Origin: Catenuloplanes indicus
Lineage (GTDB): Bacteria; Actinomycetota; Actinomycetes; Mycobacteriales; Micromonosporaceae
DNA length: 64,000 nt
Assembly (NCBI RefSeq): GCF_030813715.1
Contig: NZ_JAUSUZ010000001.1
Coordinates: 248,001-312,000, forward strand
Direction of reading: 5' to 3'
Numbering within the stretch: the stretch's first letter is position 1; every line of letters begins with the position of its first letter. A program made the translations under genes and the position numbers. Under the pieces are notes generated by a model. The model did not search any database, was not told the origin of the DNA, and saw only the letters and a list, made by a program, of their open reading frames with translations. Positions 7,322 to 16,268 of the stretch are shown here, piece by piece.

Positions 7322-8323
7322 GTGCCCGACGACGCCTACCTCTCCAACGACGAGGACACCGGCAACAAGTACGCCGCCAACGTCGTCGACTACGGCTGGG
7401 ACTCGGTCATTCCGCTGGCCGGCGCCGGCAAGACGATCGTCGAGGGTTCCGCGAAGATATGGAACGACGACGATCGCCAGGCGAACATCGCCGAGGTCGC
7501 CGGTGGCGTGGCGGACCTCGGCCTCAACGCGCTCGCGTTCGCCGGGGACCCGCTGAACTGGCTGATCACCGCCGGCCTGTCCTTCGTCATCGACTTCTTC
7601 CAGCCGCTGGAGGACGCGCTCAGCCTGGTCACCGGCAACGCCGAGCGGATCGAGCCGCACGCGAAACAGTGGGCCGCGATCGGGGCCGCGCTGGCACCGC
7701 TGGCGCAGTCGATCCGGCAGGCGATCGACGACGACCTGATCGAGTGGAAGGGCGAGGACGCGGACGCGGCCCGCAAGCTGCTCGGCGAGTTCGCCGACGC
7801 GGTCGAGGCGACCGGGAACGAGGCCGTCGACGTCGGCGAACTGCTCATGCTCTTCTCCAAGCTGATGGCCGCGGCCCAGGCTCTGATCATCGGCATCATC
7901 GCCATGGTGGTGGAGTGGGCGCTGATCGAGTGGGCGATCGCGATCGGCCTCGCGGTCCCGACCGCCGGTGCGTCCGTCGCGGCGGCCGCCACGGCCACGA
8001 CCGTGCAGATCGGTGTCGGCACCACGCGCGCGGTCCGGATCATCGACAAGGTCGTCCGGATCATCTGGAAGATCGGCGAGGTGCTCGGCAAGATCATGCC
8101 CGCCGGTCTGATCGGGAAGGTCGGATCGAGCGTGGTGGAGTTCCGGAAGGCCAGCGCCACGATGTCCACGGTTCTGCAGATCGCCGCGCACGTCGCCGGT
8201 GACGAGGAGACCTGGCGGCCAGTGGTCGCCGCGGTCGGCGCGACCTCGTGGAAGAACGAGACCACGCCGTCGTCCGGGCGGTCACCGGAAGAGATCGACG
8301 ACATCCTGGACCGCTCGGCGTGA
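7322..8323 (+). CDS. Large WXG100-superfamily-like protein with membrane-prone centre
   Basis: 333 residues from the GTG at 7322. A W-K-G motif (DLIEWKGEDADAARKLL, about residues 138-155) followed by a long helix resembles the WXG100 hairpin of type-VII substrates. Residues about 185-225 are strongly hydrophobic (AQALIIGIIAMVVEWALIEW). The C-terminus is a short polar tail without a recognisable toxin domain, unlike most large WXG100 effectors. Its stop is shared with the next start (GTGA). Confidence 0.6.
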   Translation: MPDDAYLSNDEDTGNKYAANVVDYGWDSVIPLAGAGKTIVEGSAKIWNDDDRQANIAEVAGGVADLGLNALAFAGDPLNWLITAGLSFVIDFFQPLEDALSLVTGNAERIEPHAKQWAAIGAALAPLAQSIRQAIDDDLIEWKGEDADAARKLLGEFADAVEATGNEAVDVGELLMLFSKLMAAAQALIIGIIAMVVEWALIEWAIAIGLAVPTAGASVAAAATATTVQIGVGTTRAVRIIDKVVRIIWKIGEVLGKIMPAGLIGKVGSSVVEFRKASATMSTVLQIAAHVAGDEETWRPVVAAVGATSWKNETTPSSGRSPEEIDDILDRSA

Positions 8324-9483
8324 GCAGGCTCCAGAAGATCGAGGTGTTCGAGGGCGCGCAGGTAATGCCCTGGCCGGAGAACACGCCGCGGCCGCAGCCA
8401 CCGCCGGGCACCGCCGGCATCGCCGTGTGGGTCCGCCGGAGCCGCCACGACCCGAACCACTGGGGGCACGGGCACGGGGTCGGCGTGGACGATCGGCCGC
8501 TGTTCTGGGGCCTGGGCAGGATGGTCACGTTCGTCGAGCCGGGGGAGCACCGGGCCGAGGTGCGCAACCGGGGCGTGGTGTCCTCCGCGCGCACGGTCCG
8601 GGTAGCGGCCGGTGAGGTCGCGGAACTCGAGTTCTGGACGCCCGCGTCCTTCGACAGCACCGCGCGGGGCGTGCTGGCGCCCGCACCGGCCCGTCACCGG
8701 ATCGGCTCCGGTTCCGGCGTGCAGCCCGCGTTCTTCGGCACCCTGGTGGCGTGCGGCGCGGTGGCCGTGCTGCTTCCGGACGCGGTGCCGCAGTTCGTCC
8801 TCGGCGTGACGGTCGCCGCCATGCTCGTCCTGCCGGTCCTGGCCGTGTGGGCATACGTCGCGTGGAAGCGGGCCGCCGACCGCCGCTACCGGCGGGAGAT
8901 CTCGGCGGAGGCCCGGGACACCCCGGGCGCGGCGATGTTCCTCGGGGAGGGGACCGCACCCGGCGGACTGACCGACGCGGCGCACGGCGCCGTGGTGGTC
9001 ACCTGTGTGCTGAAGCACCACTACCGGTGGAACGACCGCAGCGGCCTGATGATCCCGGATCAGGACCCGAACGCGTGGGTCCCGGCGCCCACGCTGACGG
9101 TGGACGGCCGGCCGCAACCGTTCGGCTTCCTGAACTGGGCGTATCGCCTGCCGGCCGGCCCGCACACGCTGACCGTCACCCCGCGTCCGCCGGTGCAGGC
9201 GCCGATCGGCGAGCAGTGGCGGCACATCGCGCCGCCCCCGGTCACTCCGGTGATCGACGCACCGCCGGGCACGGTCCGGGTCGACATCACCGCAGGCCAG
9301 GTCACTCACCTGACGATCACGGTGGAGGCGACGACGGCCGTGCAGTTCGTCGCCGTCTCCGCCTCCGCGCCCACGGTGCTGACCGGCTTCACCGCGACGG
9401 TCACCTCGGCGGAATGGTGGACGACGACGTCATGTACCAGTCCACGATGGCCAGCGCCCGGTCCACCGCGCAGCTCGGCGTGA
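8320..9483 (+). CDS. Two-helix membrane protein of the type-VII-like operon
   Basis: 387 residues from the GTG overlapping the previous stop. A soluble N-terminal beta-rich domain of about 120 residues (IAVWVRRSRHDPNHWGHGHG) is followed by two adjacent transmembrane segments (about 130-185) and a second soluble domain with a TLTVDGRPQPFGFLNWAYRLPAG core. Both soluble parts look like related beta-sandwiches. Family not recognised. The last 23 codons overlap the next gene in another frame and look less protein-like, so the true 3' end may be altered. Confidence 0.6.
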   Translation: MSRLQKIEVFEGAQVMPWPENTPRPQPPPGTAGIAVWVRRSRHDPNHWGHGHGVGVDDRPLFWGLGRMVTFVEPGEHRAEVRNRGVVSSARTVRVAAGEVAELEFWTPASFDSTARGVLAPAPARHRIGSGSGVQPAFFGTLVACGAVAVLLPDAVPQFVLGVTVAAMLVLPVLAVWAYVAWKRAADRRYRREISAEARDTPGAAMFLGEGTAPGGLTDAAHGAVVVTCVLKHHYRWNDRSGLMIPDQDPNAWVPAPTLTVDGRPQPFGFLNWAYRLPAGPHTLTVTPRPPVQAPIGEQWRHIAPPPVTPVIDAPPGTVRVDITAGQVTHLTITVEATTAVQFVAVSASAPTVLTGFTATVTSAEWWTTTSCTSPRWPAPGPPRSSA

Positions 9484-9683
9484 TCGCGCGGCAGGGCGTG
9501 CGCGCGCTCGGCCCCGGCACCCCGGCAGCCGGCCGGCTGGAGAACATCGCGCGGTTCGTGGACTTCGTGTCGGAGGGCATCGCCCGCGCCGCCGACCAGG
9601 CGCGGGACCTCCTGCACGGCGACGCGGCGGGGGCCACCTCGCGGCGGTCCCCGCCGGTGACGCCGGGCGGTCAGGAGGCGTAG
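9414..9683 (+). CDS. Small helical protein closing the type-VII-like operon
   Basis: 89 residues from the ATG at 9414, beginning MVDDDVMYQSTMASARSTAQ and rich in Ala, Arg and Gly, with one long amphipathic helix (ENIARFVDFVSEGIARAADQARDLL). It starts 70 bp inside the preceding gene, which is unusually deep for this operon. It ends 13 bp inside the 3' end of the convergent pectate lyase gene. No family recognised. Confidence 0.5.
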   Translation: MVDDDVMYQSTMASARSTAQLGVIARQGVRALGPGTPAAGRLENIARFVDFVSEGIARAADQARDLLHGDAAGATSRRSPPVTPGGQEA

Positions 9684-11239
9684 GTCTCGAACTCCGCCAC
9701 TCTCGGCGTACCCGATGCGCTGATGATCTCGAACGTGATCTTCTTGGCCGACGTGGCGCTGAACGTGATCGCACCGGCGCCGGACCCGGTCTTGAGCACC
9801 GCGCCGGTGTCACCGTTGAGCACGCGGTACGCCCCGATCAGCCCGGTCGCGCCGGACGCCTCGCGGATGGTGATCCGGGAGACGGACGTGGCCGACGGCC
9901 ACTTGACCGAGATCGAGCCGGTGGTGCCGCTCGGCGACCAGTACGTGGCCGGGTCGCCGTCCTTGACGTTGCCGTAACTGGTGCCGCCGGCCTTGCTGGA
10001 ACCGTCCGCACCGCCGGCCAGGCTGAGGTTCGTGCCGGCCGGCGGCGGCGTGACGGGCCCGCCCGTGGTCGGCGGCGGGGTCACCGGGCCGCCGGTGGTC
10101 GGCGGCGGCGTGACCGGGCCGCCGGTCGGGGACGTGGGCACGCAGGTGCCGTTGGAGACCTGAAGGCCCTTGTTCGCGCCGGCGGTCTGGGCCACGACGT
10201 TCGGCACGCAGCTCGCGCCGTCCAGCGTGTACGCGTACGGGATGCTCACGGTCGTGTTCGACGTGACGTCCGGCCCGGCCGGTCTGTGGTCGCCGCTCGC
10301 CGCCGACCAGGTCACGTTGTCGAAGATGTTGCCGCTGACCTGCCAGAAACCGGCCTCGGTGGTGTAGAACGTGCCCAGGACGTCCGTCGAGTCCTTGAAG
10401 TAGTTGCTGTCCACCCTGGCCCGGCCGCCGGCCCGCGAGTTGATCCCGGACTCGGCCAGGTTCGTGTACGAGTTGTTGTAGATGTGCGCGATCCCGCCGC
10501 GCAGCAGCGGCGTGCGCGAGTCGATGTTCGAGTACGCGTTGTGGTGGAACGTGATGTAGTTGTTCCCGGTGTCGCTCTCGCTGGAGCCGATCAGCCCGCC
10601 GCGCCCGGAGTTGCGCAGGATGCTGTACGACAGCGTGACGTACTTGACGTCGTCCTTCATGTCGAACAGGCCGTCGTAGCCCTCGTCCTCACCGCCGGAC
10701 GCCTCCAGCGTGACGTGGTCGACCCACACGTTGCGCACCGTGCTCTCCATGCCGATCGCGTCGCCGCCGTTCGACGTGGGAGAGCCGGACTTCTTGACGT
10801 TCCGTACCGTCACGTTCTGGATGATGATGTTGCTGGAGTTCCGGATGTGGATGCCGAGCTGGTCGAAGACCGCGCCCGATCCGGTGCCGATGATGGTGAC
10901 GTTGCTGATGTCCTTCAGCTCGATCACGCCGGCCGCGGTGTTGCAGCTGTCGCCGGACACCTTGGCCGTGTTCCCGTGGTTGATCGTGCCGGAGACCTGA
11001 ATGATGATCGGCGTGCTGCTGCTGGCCCGGTTGCACAGCGCAGCGTGGATGGCGGTGCCGGTGCTCGCGGTCACGGTCGCGCCGCCCGCACCACCCGTGG
11101 TGCCGCCGTTCTGGGTGGCGAAGCCGGTGACACCGCCGGTCGCCGCGTTCGCCCGCATGGGCAGCGCGACGGCCAGCACACCGCCGATCGCGGTGACGGC
11201 GACGGCCGTCCCGATCCCGAGAGCCGCTCGTGGTTTCAC
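9671..11239 (-). CDS. Secreted pectate lyase (PL1) with C-terminal discoidin-like module
   Basis: 522 residues from the GTG at 11239 (AAAGGGAC upstream). Signal peptide about 1-32 (VALPMRANA). PL1 catalytic domain with typical rungs: FDQLGIHIRNSSNIIIQNVTV, DAIGMESTVRNVWVDHVTLE, DGLFDMKDDVKYVTLSY and FHHNAYSNIDSRTPLLRGG. A linker with three TGGPVTPPP units (about 395-425) leads to a final domain of about 115 residues (NVKDGDPATYWSP...RITIREASGATG) resembling an F5/8-type-C carbohydrate-binding module. It cleaves pectin outside the cell. A perfect LacI-type palindrome lies upstream. Confidence 0.92.
   Translation of the reverse strand: MKPRAALGIGTAVAVTAIGGVLAVALPMRANAATGGVTGFATQNGGTTGGAGGATVTASTGTAIHAALCNRASSSTPIIIQVSGTINHGNTAKVSGDSCNTAAGVIELKDISNVTIIGTGSGAVFDQLGIHIRNSSNIIIQNVTVRNVKKSGSPTSNGGDAIGMESTVRNVWVDHVTLEASGGEDEGYDGLFDMKDDVKYVTLSYSILRNSGRGGLIGSSESDTGNNYITFHHNAYSNIDSRTPLLRGGIAHIYNNSYTNLAESGINSRAGGRARVDSNYFKDSTDVLGTFYTTEAGFWQVSGNIFDNVTWSAASGDHRPAGPDVTSNTTVSIPYAYTLDGASCVPNVVAQTAGANKGLQVSNGTCVPTSPTGGPVTPPPTTGGPVTPPPTTGGPVTPPPAGTNLSLAGGADGSSKAGGTSYGNVKDGDPATYWSPSGTTGSISVKWPSATSVSRITIREASGATGLIGAYRVLNGDTGAVLKTGSGAGAITFSATSAKKITFEIISASGTPRVAEFETYAS
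10032..10132 (-). repeat. Proline-threonine linker repeat in the pectate lyase
   Basis: Three nearly identical 30-bp coding units encode TGGPVTPPPT-type decapeptides. They form the flexible linker between the lyase and its binding module. Confidence 0.85.
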
Positions 11240-11322
11240 GTGTCTGTCCCTTTCGCCCGATGGCGTACGGCGTGTGCCCCGGCACCCTGGGCGAGGCGGC
11301 GGGCACGCCGTGCAGCGCTTCT

Positions 11323-11336
11323 GGAAAGCGCTTTCC
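11323..11336. promoter_or_regulatory. Perfect LacI-family-type palindrome upstream of pectate lyase
   Basis: GGAAAGCGCTTTCC is a 14-bp perfect palindrome centred on the CpG typical of LacI-family operators, 84-97 bp upstream of the pectate lyase start. A second AGCGCTT word follows at 11339-11344. It differs from the CebR-type box at the LPMO, suggesting another regulator of the same family. Confidence 0.6.
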
Positions 11337-11407
11337 GAGCGCTTAGAATAGAGAGGTGTCGATCGAAAAGGCAAGGATTCCGTACGGCCGGTGCCAGGAC
11401 CACCGGC

Positions 11408-12616
11408 TCACGGATGCAACGTGCCGACGTTGAGCGGCGGCAGGCCGGCATACCGTCCGGTCGGCCGGAAGCGGCTCGGCTGGTCCGCGTACTCCTCGAT
11501 CGCGTGCGCGATCCACCCCGCCGTCCTCGCGACCGCGAAGATCGCCTCGCCCGCGTCCCCCGGCATCTCGTGCCGCAGCGTGAACGCGGCCAGCGCCAGA
11601 TCGATGTTCGGTGCGACCCCGGCTCGTGCCCGCATCGCCTCGGCGACCGCGGTGACCGCCTGGGCCTCGACCGACTCCGCCGGCAGCAGGCCGAGCAGCG
11701 TGCTGGCGCGCGGGTCGCCCGCCGGGTAGAGCGGATGGCCGAACCCGGGCACGCCACCGCCGGTCCGCAGCCGGTCGGAGATCGCGCCGAGCGCGCTACC
11801 GCTGCTGATCGCGGTGCGCAGCATCTCGGTGGCCAGCCCGCTGGCGGCGCCGTGCAGCGGGCCGTCCATCGCGGCCAGACCGGCGCCGACCACCGCGTAC
11901 GGATGAGCCCGGGTGGAGGCGGCTACCCGGGCCGCGAACGTGGACGCGGCCAGATCGTGGTCGGCGAGCAGCACCATGGCGGCGTTCAGCGCGTACAGGT
12001 CGTCGTAGGACGGCTCCTTCGCGGTGAGCCGGCTCCACAGCAGCGCCGCAAGGCCGGCGTCACCGGGGACGCTCAGCTGCGGCAACGCGGAGACCATGGC
12101 CTGCAGTAGCGTCTGCGCGGTGGCGATCACCGCGGCCGGCGTGGTGTCCAGGCGGAGCGGGTCGGCGGCGCCGAGCGCCGCGACGATGATCCGGAGACGG
12201 TCGGTGAGACGCGCGGTGGCGGGCAGTGGCCGGGTAACGTCCCGGGCGAGCGTCTCCAGCCATGGCGCGACCTGTGGGAACGGCGTCATGTCGTCCAGCT
12301 CGCCGGTCCACAGCAGCCGGGCGACGGCCTCGTACTGCTCTTCCCGCGCGAGCTCGCTCACGTCGTGCCCGCGGTAGAAGAGCGTGTCCGCGGTGATCAG
12401 CGTGATGCCGGTGTGGACGGCGGGGGAGCCGGGCCGGTCGACGGCGCGGGGGCCGCGGGTGGCTTCGAACGCATGCACGTCCGCCTCCGCGAACAGCGTC
12501 TCCTTGCCCTGGGCGTTCCGGCGCCCGGCCAGCAGCCCACGGCTGACGTAGGCGTAGACGGTCGCGCGTTTGACGCCCAGTCGCCGGGCGACCTCATCGG
12601 TGGTCAGCATCCGCAT
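11408..12616 (-). CDS. Citrate synthase with N-terminal HTH (MerR/excisionase-like)
   Basis: 402 residues. Residues 1-50 form a helix-turn-helix ([27 protein letters not shown]) as in MerR/AlpA-type DNA-binding domains. The remainder is a citrate-synthase fold with the catalytic histidines in GPLHGAAS and PGFGHPLY, and the acid in [11 protein letters not shown]. It condenses acyl-CoA with oxaloacetate (citrate or 2-methylcitrate). The fused HTH suggests DNA binding or autoregulation. Divergent from a second citrate synthase, with a palindrome between. Confidence 0.88.
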   Translation of the reverse strand: MRMLTTDEVARRLGVKRATVYAYVSRGLLAGRRNAQGKETLFAEADVHAFEATRGPRAVDRPGSPAVHTGITLITADTLFYRGHDVSELAREEQYEAVARLLWTGELDDMTPFPQVAPWLETLARDVTRPLPATARLTDRLRIIVAALGAADPLRLDTTPAAVIATAQTLLQAMVSALPQLSVPGDAGLAALLWSRLTAKEPSYDDLYALNAAMVLLADHDLAASTFAARVAASTRAHPYAVVGAGLAAMDGPLHGAASGLATEMLRTAISSGSALGAISDRLRTGGGVPGFGHPLYPAGDPRASTLLGLLPAESVEAQAVTAVAEAMRARAGVAPNIDLALAAFTLRHEMPGDAGEAIFAVARTAGWIAHAIEEYADQPSRFRPTGRYAGLPPLNVGTLHP

Positions 12617-12630
12617 GTGTCCATCTTCTC

Positions 12631-12649
12631 ATGTTGACTGGATCAACAT
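12631..12649. promoter_or_regulatory. Palindromic operator between divergent citrate synthases
   Basis: ATGTTGA-CTGGA-TCAACAT, with 7-bp perfect arms, lies 15 bp before the HTH citrate synthase start and 35 bp before the other. Further GTTGA (12656-12660) and TCAAC (12677-12681) half-sites repeat the arm sequence. A plausible target of the fused HTH, so autoregulation is possible. Confidence 0.6.
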
Positions 12650-12683
12650 TGACAGGTTGATTCGACTGCCCGACAGTCAACAT

Positions 12684-13775
12684 ATGACTACCGTGAACCC
12701 GGGCCTGGCCGGCGTCGTCGCGTTCGACACCCGCATCGCCGAGCCGGACCGCGACGGCGGCGCGCTGCGCTACCGCGGCATCGACGTCGAGAAGCTGATC
12801 GGCCGGGCCGGTTTCGCGGACGTGTGGGGCCTGCTCGCCGACGGCGACTTCACCAGCCCGCTGCCGCCGGCCGAACCGTTCGCACTGCCGGTGCACTCCG
12901 GCGACATCCGCGCCGACATCCAGGCCGCGACCGCGATGATGGCGCCGTACTGGGGCCTGCGCCCGCTGATCGACATCGACGACGCACAGGCCCGCTCCGA
13001 CCTCGCCCGCACGTCCGGCATGATGCTGTCGTTCGTCGCCCAGGCCGCACGCGGCGTCGGCCTGCCCGCCGTGCCACAGCGCCGCATCGACGAGGGGCGC
13101 GGCACGACCGAACGCTTCATGATCCGCTGGCAGGGTGACCCGGACCCGCGCCACGTCGAGGCGATCGACCGCTACTGGATCTGCGCCGCCGAACACGGCA
13201 TGAACGCGTCCACGTTCACCGCCCGCGTCATCGCCAGCACCGGCACCGACGTCGCGGCCGCGCTCTCCGGTGCCGTCGCCTCCATGTCCGGCCCGCTGCA
13301 CGGCGGCGCCCCGTCCCGCGCCCTCGACATGGTCGCCGAGGTCGAGCGCTCCGGCGACCCCCGCGGCTACGTCCGGCAGGTCCTCGACTCCGGCCGCCGC
13401 CTGATGGGTTTCGGCCACGCGATCTACCGCGCCGAGGACCCCCGCGCCCGCATCCTCCGCGCCGCCGCGCGTGAGCTCGGCGCACCGCGCTACGAGGTCG
13501 CGCTCGCGCTGGAGGAGGCCGCGCTGGCCGAGCTGCGCGAACGCAAGCCGGACCGGGTCCTGGAGACCAACGTCGAATTCTGGGCCGCCATCGTCCTCGA
13601 CTTCGCCGGCGTCCCCGCCGACCTGTTCACCCCGCTGTTCACCTGCGCCCGTACGGCCGGCTGGAGCGCACACATCCTGGAACAGAAGGCTCTCAACAAG
13701 ATCATCCGCCCGTCCGCCGCCTACGTCGGCCCTACCGACCGCAACCCGGCCGACGTCCCCGGCTGGCACTTCTGA
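12684..13775 (+). CDS. Citrate synthase (short actinobacterial type)
   Basis: 363 residues from the ATG at 12684. Catalytic-site segments GPLHGGAPS and [15 protein letters not shown] are present. The third site reads [13 protein letters not shown], with Glu where classical enzymes have Asp (NVDF), as I recall for the actinobacterial citrate synthase 2 group. It condenses acetyl-CoA with oxaloacetate in the TCA or methylcitrate cycle. Divergent from the HTH-containing paralogue. A dispersed repeat and a strong terminator follow. Confidence 0.9.
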   Translation: MTTVNPGLAGVVAFDTRIAEPDRDGGALRYRGIDVEKLIGRAGFADVWGLLADGDFTSPLPPAEPFALPVHSGDIRADIQAATAMMAPYWGLRPLIDIDDAQARSDLARTSGMMLSFVAQAARGVGLPAVPQRRIDEGRGTTERFMIRWQGDPDPRHVEAIDRYWICAAEHGMNASTFTARVIASTGTDVAAALSGAVASMSGPLHGGAPSRALDMVAEVERSGDPRGYVRQVLDSGRRLMGFGHAIYRAEDPRARILRAAARELGAPRYEVALALEEAALAELRERKPDRVLETNVEFWAAIVLDFAGVPADLFTPLFTCARTAGWSAHILEQKALNKIIRPSAAYVGPTDRNPADVPGWHF

Positions 13776-13791
13776 CCCCGAACCCGCTTCA

Positions 13792-13849
13792 CCCGCTTCC
13801 CGCCTGACCGGTGCCCGCGGGAGCGCGCGAACCGGTCGTCGCCGGCGCT
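13792..13849. repeat. Intergenic palindromic repeat, copy A
   Basis: Starts CCCGCTTCCCGCC, contains GACCGGTGCCCGCGGGAGC and ends ACCGGTCGTCGCCGGCGCT. The last 19 bases recur exactly in copy B (18222-18281), and the middle 19 bases recur in copy B as the reverse complement. Located just after a gene 3' end, like REP/BIME elements. Confidence 0.65.
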
Positions 13850-13940
13850 GCACGATCCGCGGACGCCAGGTCGACGGCTGTTCAGCCGGGGCCTGCCACC
13901 GCCGCGAGCATCGGCAGGGTGCCGCAGCCCGCTGGCGCAC

Positions 13941-13982
13941 CACGTCGTGGCCGGGACCCGCACGGGTCCCGGCCACGACGTG
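13941..13982. terminator. Strong bidirectional terminator
   Basis: A 20-bp perfect inverted repeat (left arm 13941-13960, right arm 13963-13982, two-base centre) between the convergent citrate synthase and the sigma-linked membrane protein gene. Confidence 0.85.
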
Positions 13983-13992
13983 GGTGGTGAGG

Positions 13993-14805
13993 TCAGCCGA
14001 GACGCGGGGCGTCGTGCAGGTCGCGGGCGGAGATGCTGGGGATGGTGGTGCCGTCGGTCAGGGTCAGGGTGAGGGCGGTGCTGTTGGTGGACGATTCGTC
14101 GGCGCCCTCCGGGTACCAGGCCAGGAAGTAGCCGTCCTGCAGCGACGCCTGAACGGTGCGGGACTCGGCGCCGGTGACCGTGATGGTCACCGCGGTGACG
14201 TCGCTGCCGACGCGGCCGGTCATCAGGCGGGCGTAGCCGTCGTCCGCCTGGAACTGCGGCCAGGCCTGCATCTCCACGCCGGTCCGGCCCAGTTCGGCCG
14301 CGGTGACCGGAGCCTCGAACTGGCTCGGCGAGAGCACCGCACCGTCCGCCGCGCGGAAGCACGCGACGATCCACCGGTCGGTGATCACGCTCAGGTAGGC
14401 GTAGTCGCCGCGGGTCTCGCCGATGACGCGGCCGGCCCGGGCCTCGTCCAGCGAGTACCCGGCCGCGGGCACGCATTCGTCCACGATCGCGGTGGCGTCG
14501 GCCGCGGGCAGCGGCGCCGGTGCCGGCGTCCACGACGCGAACGCGGGCTCGGCCCCCAGGTGCGGCACCGCGATCGTGGCGCCGGCCGCGGCCACCGCGA
14601 CGACTCCGGCCGCGAGTGCGAGCCGCGCCCGGCGCACCGACGACGGCCGCGTCACCGCGGACCCCGCAGCCGATTCACGGGCCACCGGTGACGGCGCGGT
14701 AGCGGTGATCCGGTCCGCCATCGCCTGTGCGGACCCGGTGTGCACGCGCGACGGCACCGGCTCGGCCGCGTCGCGCAGGGCGGAGAAGAGATCGGAACGG
14801 TTCAT
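13993..14805 (-). CDS. Single-pass membrane protein paired with an ECF sigma factor
   Basis: 270 residues. A cytoplasmic N-terminus of about 58 residues, one transmembrane helix (ARLALAAGVVAVAAAGATIAV) and an extracytoplasmic domain of about 190 residues with two or three cysteines (DECVPAAGYS, WIVACFRAADG). It starts inside the stop of the ECF sigma gene (ATGA), the usual place of an anti-sigma factor. No ZAS zinc motif (HxxxCxxC) is visible, so it may be an unusual anti-sigma factor or just a co-regulated surface protein. Confidence 0.7.
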   Translation of the reverse strand: MNRSDLFSALRDAAEPVPSRVHTGSAQAMADRITATAPSPVARESAAGSAVTRPSSVRRARLALAAGVVAVAAAGATIAVPHLGAEPAFASWTPAPAPLPAADATAIVDECVPAAGYSLDEARAGRVIGETRGDYAYLSVITDRWIVACFRAADGAVLSPSQFEAPVTAAELGRTGVEMQAWPQFQADDGYARLMTGRVGSDVTAVTITVTGAESRTVQASLQDGYFLAWYPEGADESSTNSTALTLTLTDGTTIPSISARDLHDAPRLG

Positions 14806-15404
14806 GCGGAGGCTCCAGTCTGGGCGACGCGGCCACCGGCGGCGTCGGTGCTTACGGAGGGGGCGGAAGAGGCGGGCGTGGGATGCGCCGCGCGGTGGTC
14901 GAGGTGCCGGCGCAGGCGCCGCCGTGCGCGCATCAACCGCACGCTGAACGTGGCCCGCGTGACGCCGAGGACCTTCGCCGCCTGCGGCCCGGTCAGATCC
15001 TCGAACACGGTCAGCGTCAGCACCTGCTGGTCGTCCGGGCTCAGGTGCTTCCAGGCCTGCACCAGGTCGAGTCGCGCCGCGACCTGGTCGGACTCGGCGC
15101 GGGCCACCGTGTCCGGCTCGCGCAGGATGCGCAGCGCCAGGCTCTGCTGCCGATGGTCTTTGCGCCGCGAGTTGCGCATCGTGTGGTACGCGACCGTGAA
15201 CAGCCAGGCGCGTGCCTCGTCACGGGGGACCGGTACGTCCGCGAAGCGCCGCCAGGCCACCAGGAACACGTCCGCGACCACGTCCTCCGCGACCGCCGGA
15301 TGTGTCCGGCGCTCCACGAAGAGCAGCAGATCGTCGTACGTGTCCCGGAACAGTTCCCGGAACGCGCCCTCTGGATCTCGGGTGGATGGGTTCACATCCC
15401 TCAC
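14802..15404 (-). CDS. ECF-type RNA polymerase sigma factor
   Basis: 200 residues from the GTG at 15404. Starts at 15395 or 15455 are also open. Region 2 (FRELFRDTYDDLLLFVERRT...AEDVVADVFLVAWRRF) binds core and the -10 element; region 4 (LSPDDQQVLTLTVFEDLTG followed by AAKVLGVTRATFSVRL) is an HTH for the -35. No C-terminal extension beyond a short Ala/Ser tail. Co-translated with the membrane protein that follows; an autoregulated extracytoplasmic-stress unit is likely. Confidence 0.88.
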   Translation of the reverse strand: MRDVNPSTRDPEGAFRELFRDTYDDLLLFVERRTHPAVAEDVVADVFLVAWRRFADVPVPRDEARAWLFTVAYHTMRNSRRKDHRQQSLALRILREPDTVARAESDQVAARLDLVQAWKHLSPDDQQVLTLTVFEDLTGPQAAKVLGVTRATFSVRLMRARRRLRRHLDHRAAHPTPASSAPSVSTDAAGGRVAQTGASA

Positions 15405-15503
15405 ATGTCCCGCACGCCCGCGACCGCTACAGGCGTAGCCGCCGCACTTCTCCATGAGCGAATAAGGGTGGACGCCGAAGCCAGCGAAGGCGCGGAGGCC
15501 CGG

Positions 15504-16268
15504 ATGACCCCGGCCACGTTGCGCGATCTCGGCGGTGCCGGGCAGCCGGTGCTGATGATCCCGGGCCTGTGCGGCACCGCACCCGAGTGGTCAGCCACCG
15601 CAGCGTGGACCACCGACACCCATCACGGATACGTGCTGGAGCCCTGCGGCCACGGCGACGCCGAGAGACACCCGGCCGACGTGTCCCGCGCCGCCCACGT
15701 CGCCGACACCGCGGCCGCGCTGGCGCACATCGGCCCGGCCGTGCTGATCGGCCAGTCACTCGGCGGCCACCCGGCGCTGCTCACCGCGGCCGCGTACCCG
15801 TCGCTGGTGTCCGCTCTCGTTCTTGCCGAGGCCGGCCCCGGCGGACCGGACGACGCCACGGTCCGGGACATCCGTGCCTGGCTGGCGTCCGGGCCGGCCC
15901 TGTTCCCGGACCGCGCGACCGCGGCGGAGTTCCTCGGCGGCGGGCCGGTCGGTGCGGCGTGGGCCGCCGGGCTGCGCCGGGGGCCGGAGGGCCTGCGTCC
16001 CGCGTTCGACCCGGAGGTCATGACCGCCACGCTGGCCGCCGCGGTCGGCCCGCGCTGGGACGAGTTCGACGCGGTCACCTGCCCGACGCTGCTCGTCACC
16101 GGCGAGCACGGCGTGCTGCCCGCGGACGAGGTGGCCCGGATGGAACGTCACCCGTACGTGCGATCGGTCCGCATCCCGGGCGCGGGCCACGACGTGCACC
16201 TGGACAGCGCCGACGCGTGGCGCGCGGCGCTGTCCGGCTTCCTGCGCGCTCAGGCGCCGCCGCGGTAG
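15504..16268 (+). CDS. Alpha/beta hydrolase
   Basis: 254 residues from the ATG at 15504, chosen for GGAGG five bases upstream; ATG 15405 is an in-frame but less likely start. Fold features: VLMIPGLCGTAPEW (oxyanion), YVLEPCGHGDAERHP, nucleophile elbow LIGQSLGGHPAL (S in GQSLGG), acid near LLVTGEHGVLP and catalytic H in IPGAGHDVHLD. A complete triad. Substrate unknown. Divergent from the ECF sigma gene, sharing about 100 bp of promoter region; its 3' end overlaps the convergent gene by 19 bp. Confidence 0.82.
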   Translation: MTPATLRDLGGAGQPVLMIPGLCGTAPEWSATAAWTTDTHHGYVLEPCGHGDAERHPADVSRAAHVADTAAALAHIGPAVLIGQSLGGHPALLTAAAYPSLVSALVLAEAGPGGPDDATVRDIRAWLASGPALFPDRATAAEFLGGGPVGAAWAAGLRRGPEGLRPAFDPEVMTATLAAAVGPRWDEFDAVTCPTLLVTGEHGVLPADEVARMERHPYVRSVRIPGAGHDVHLDSADAWRAALSGFLRAQAPPR

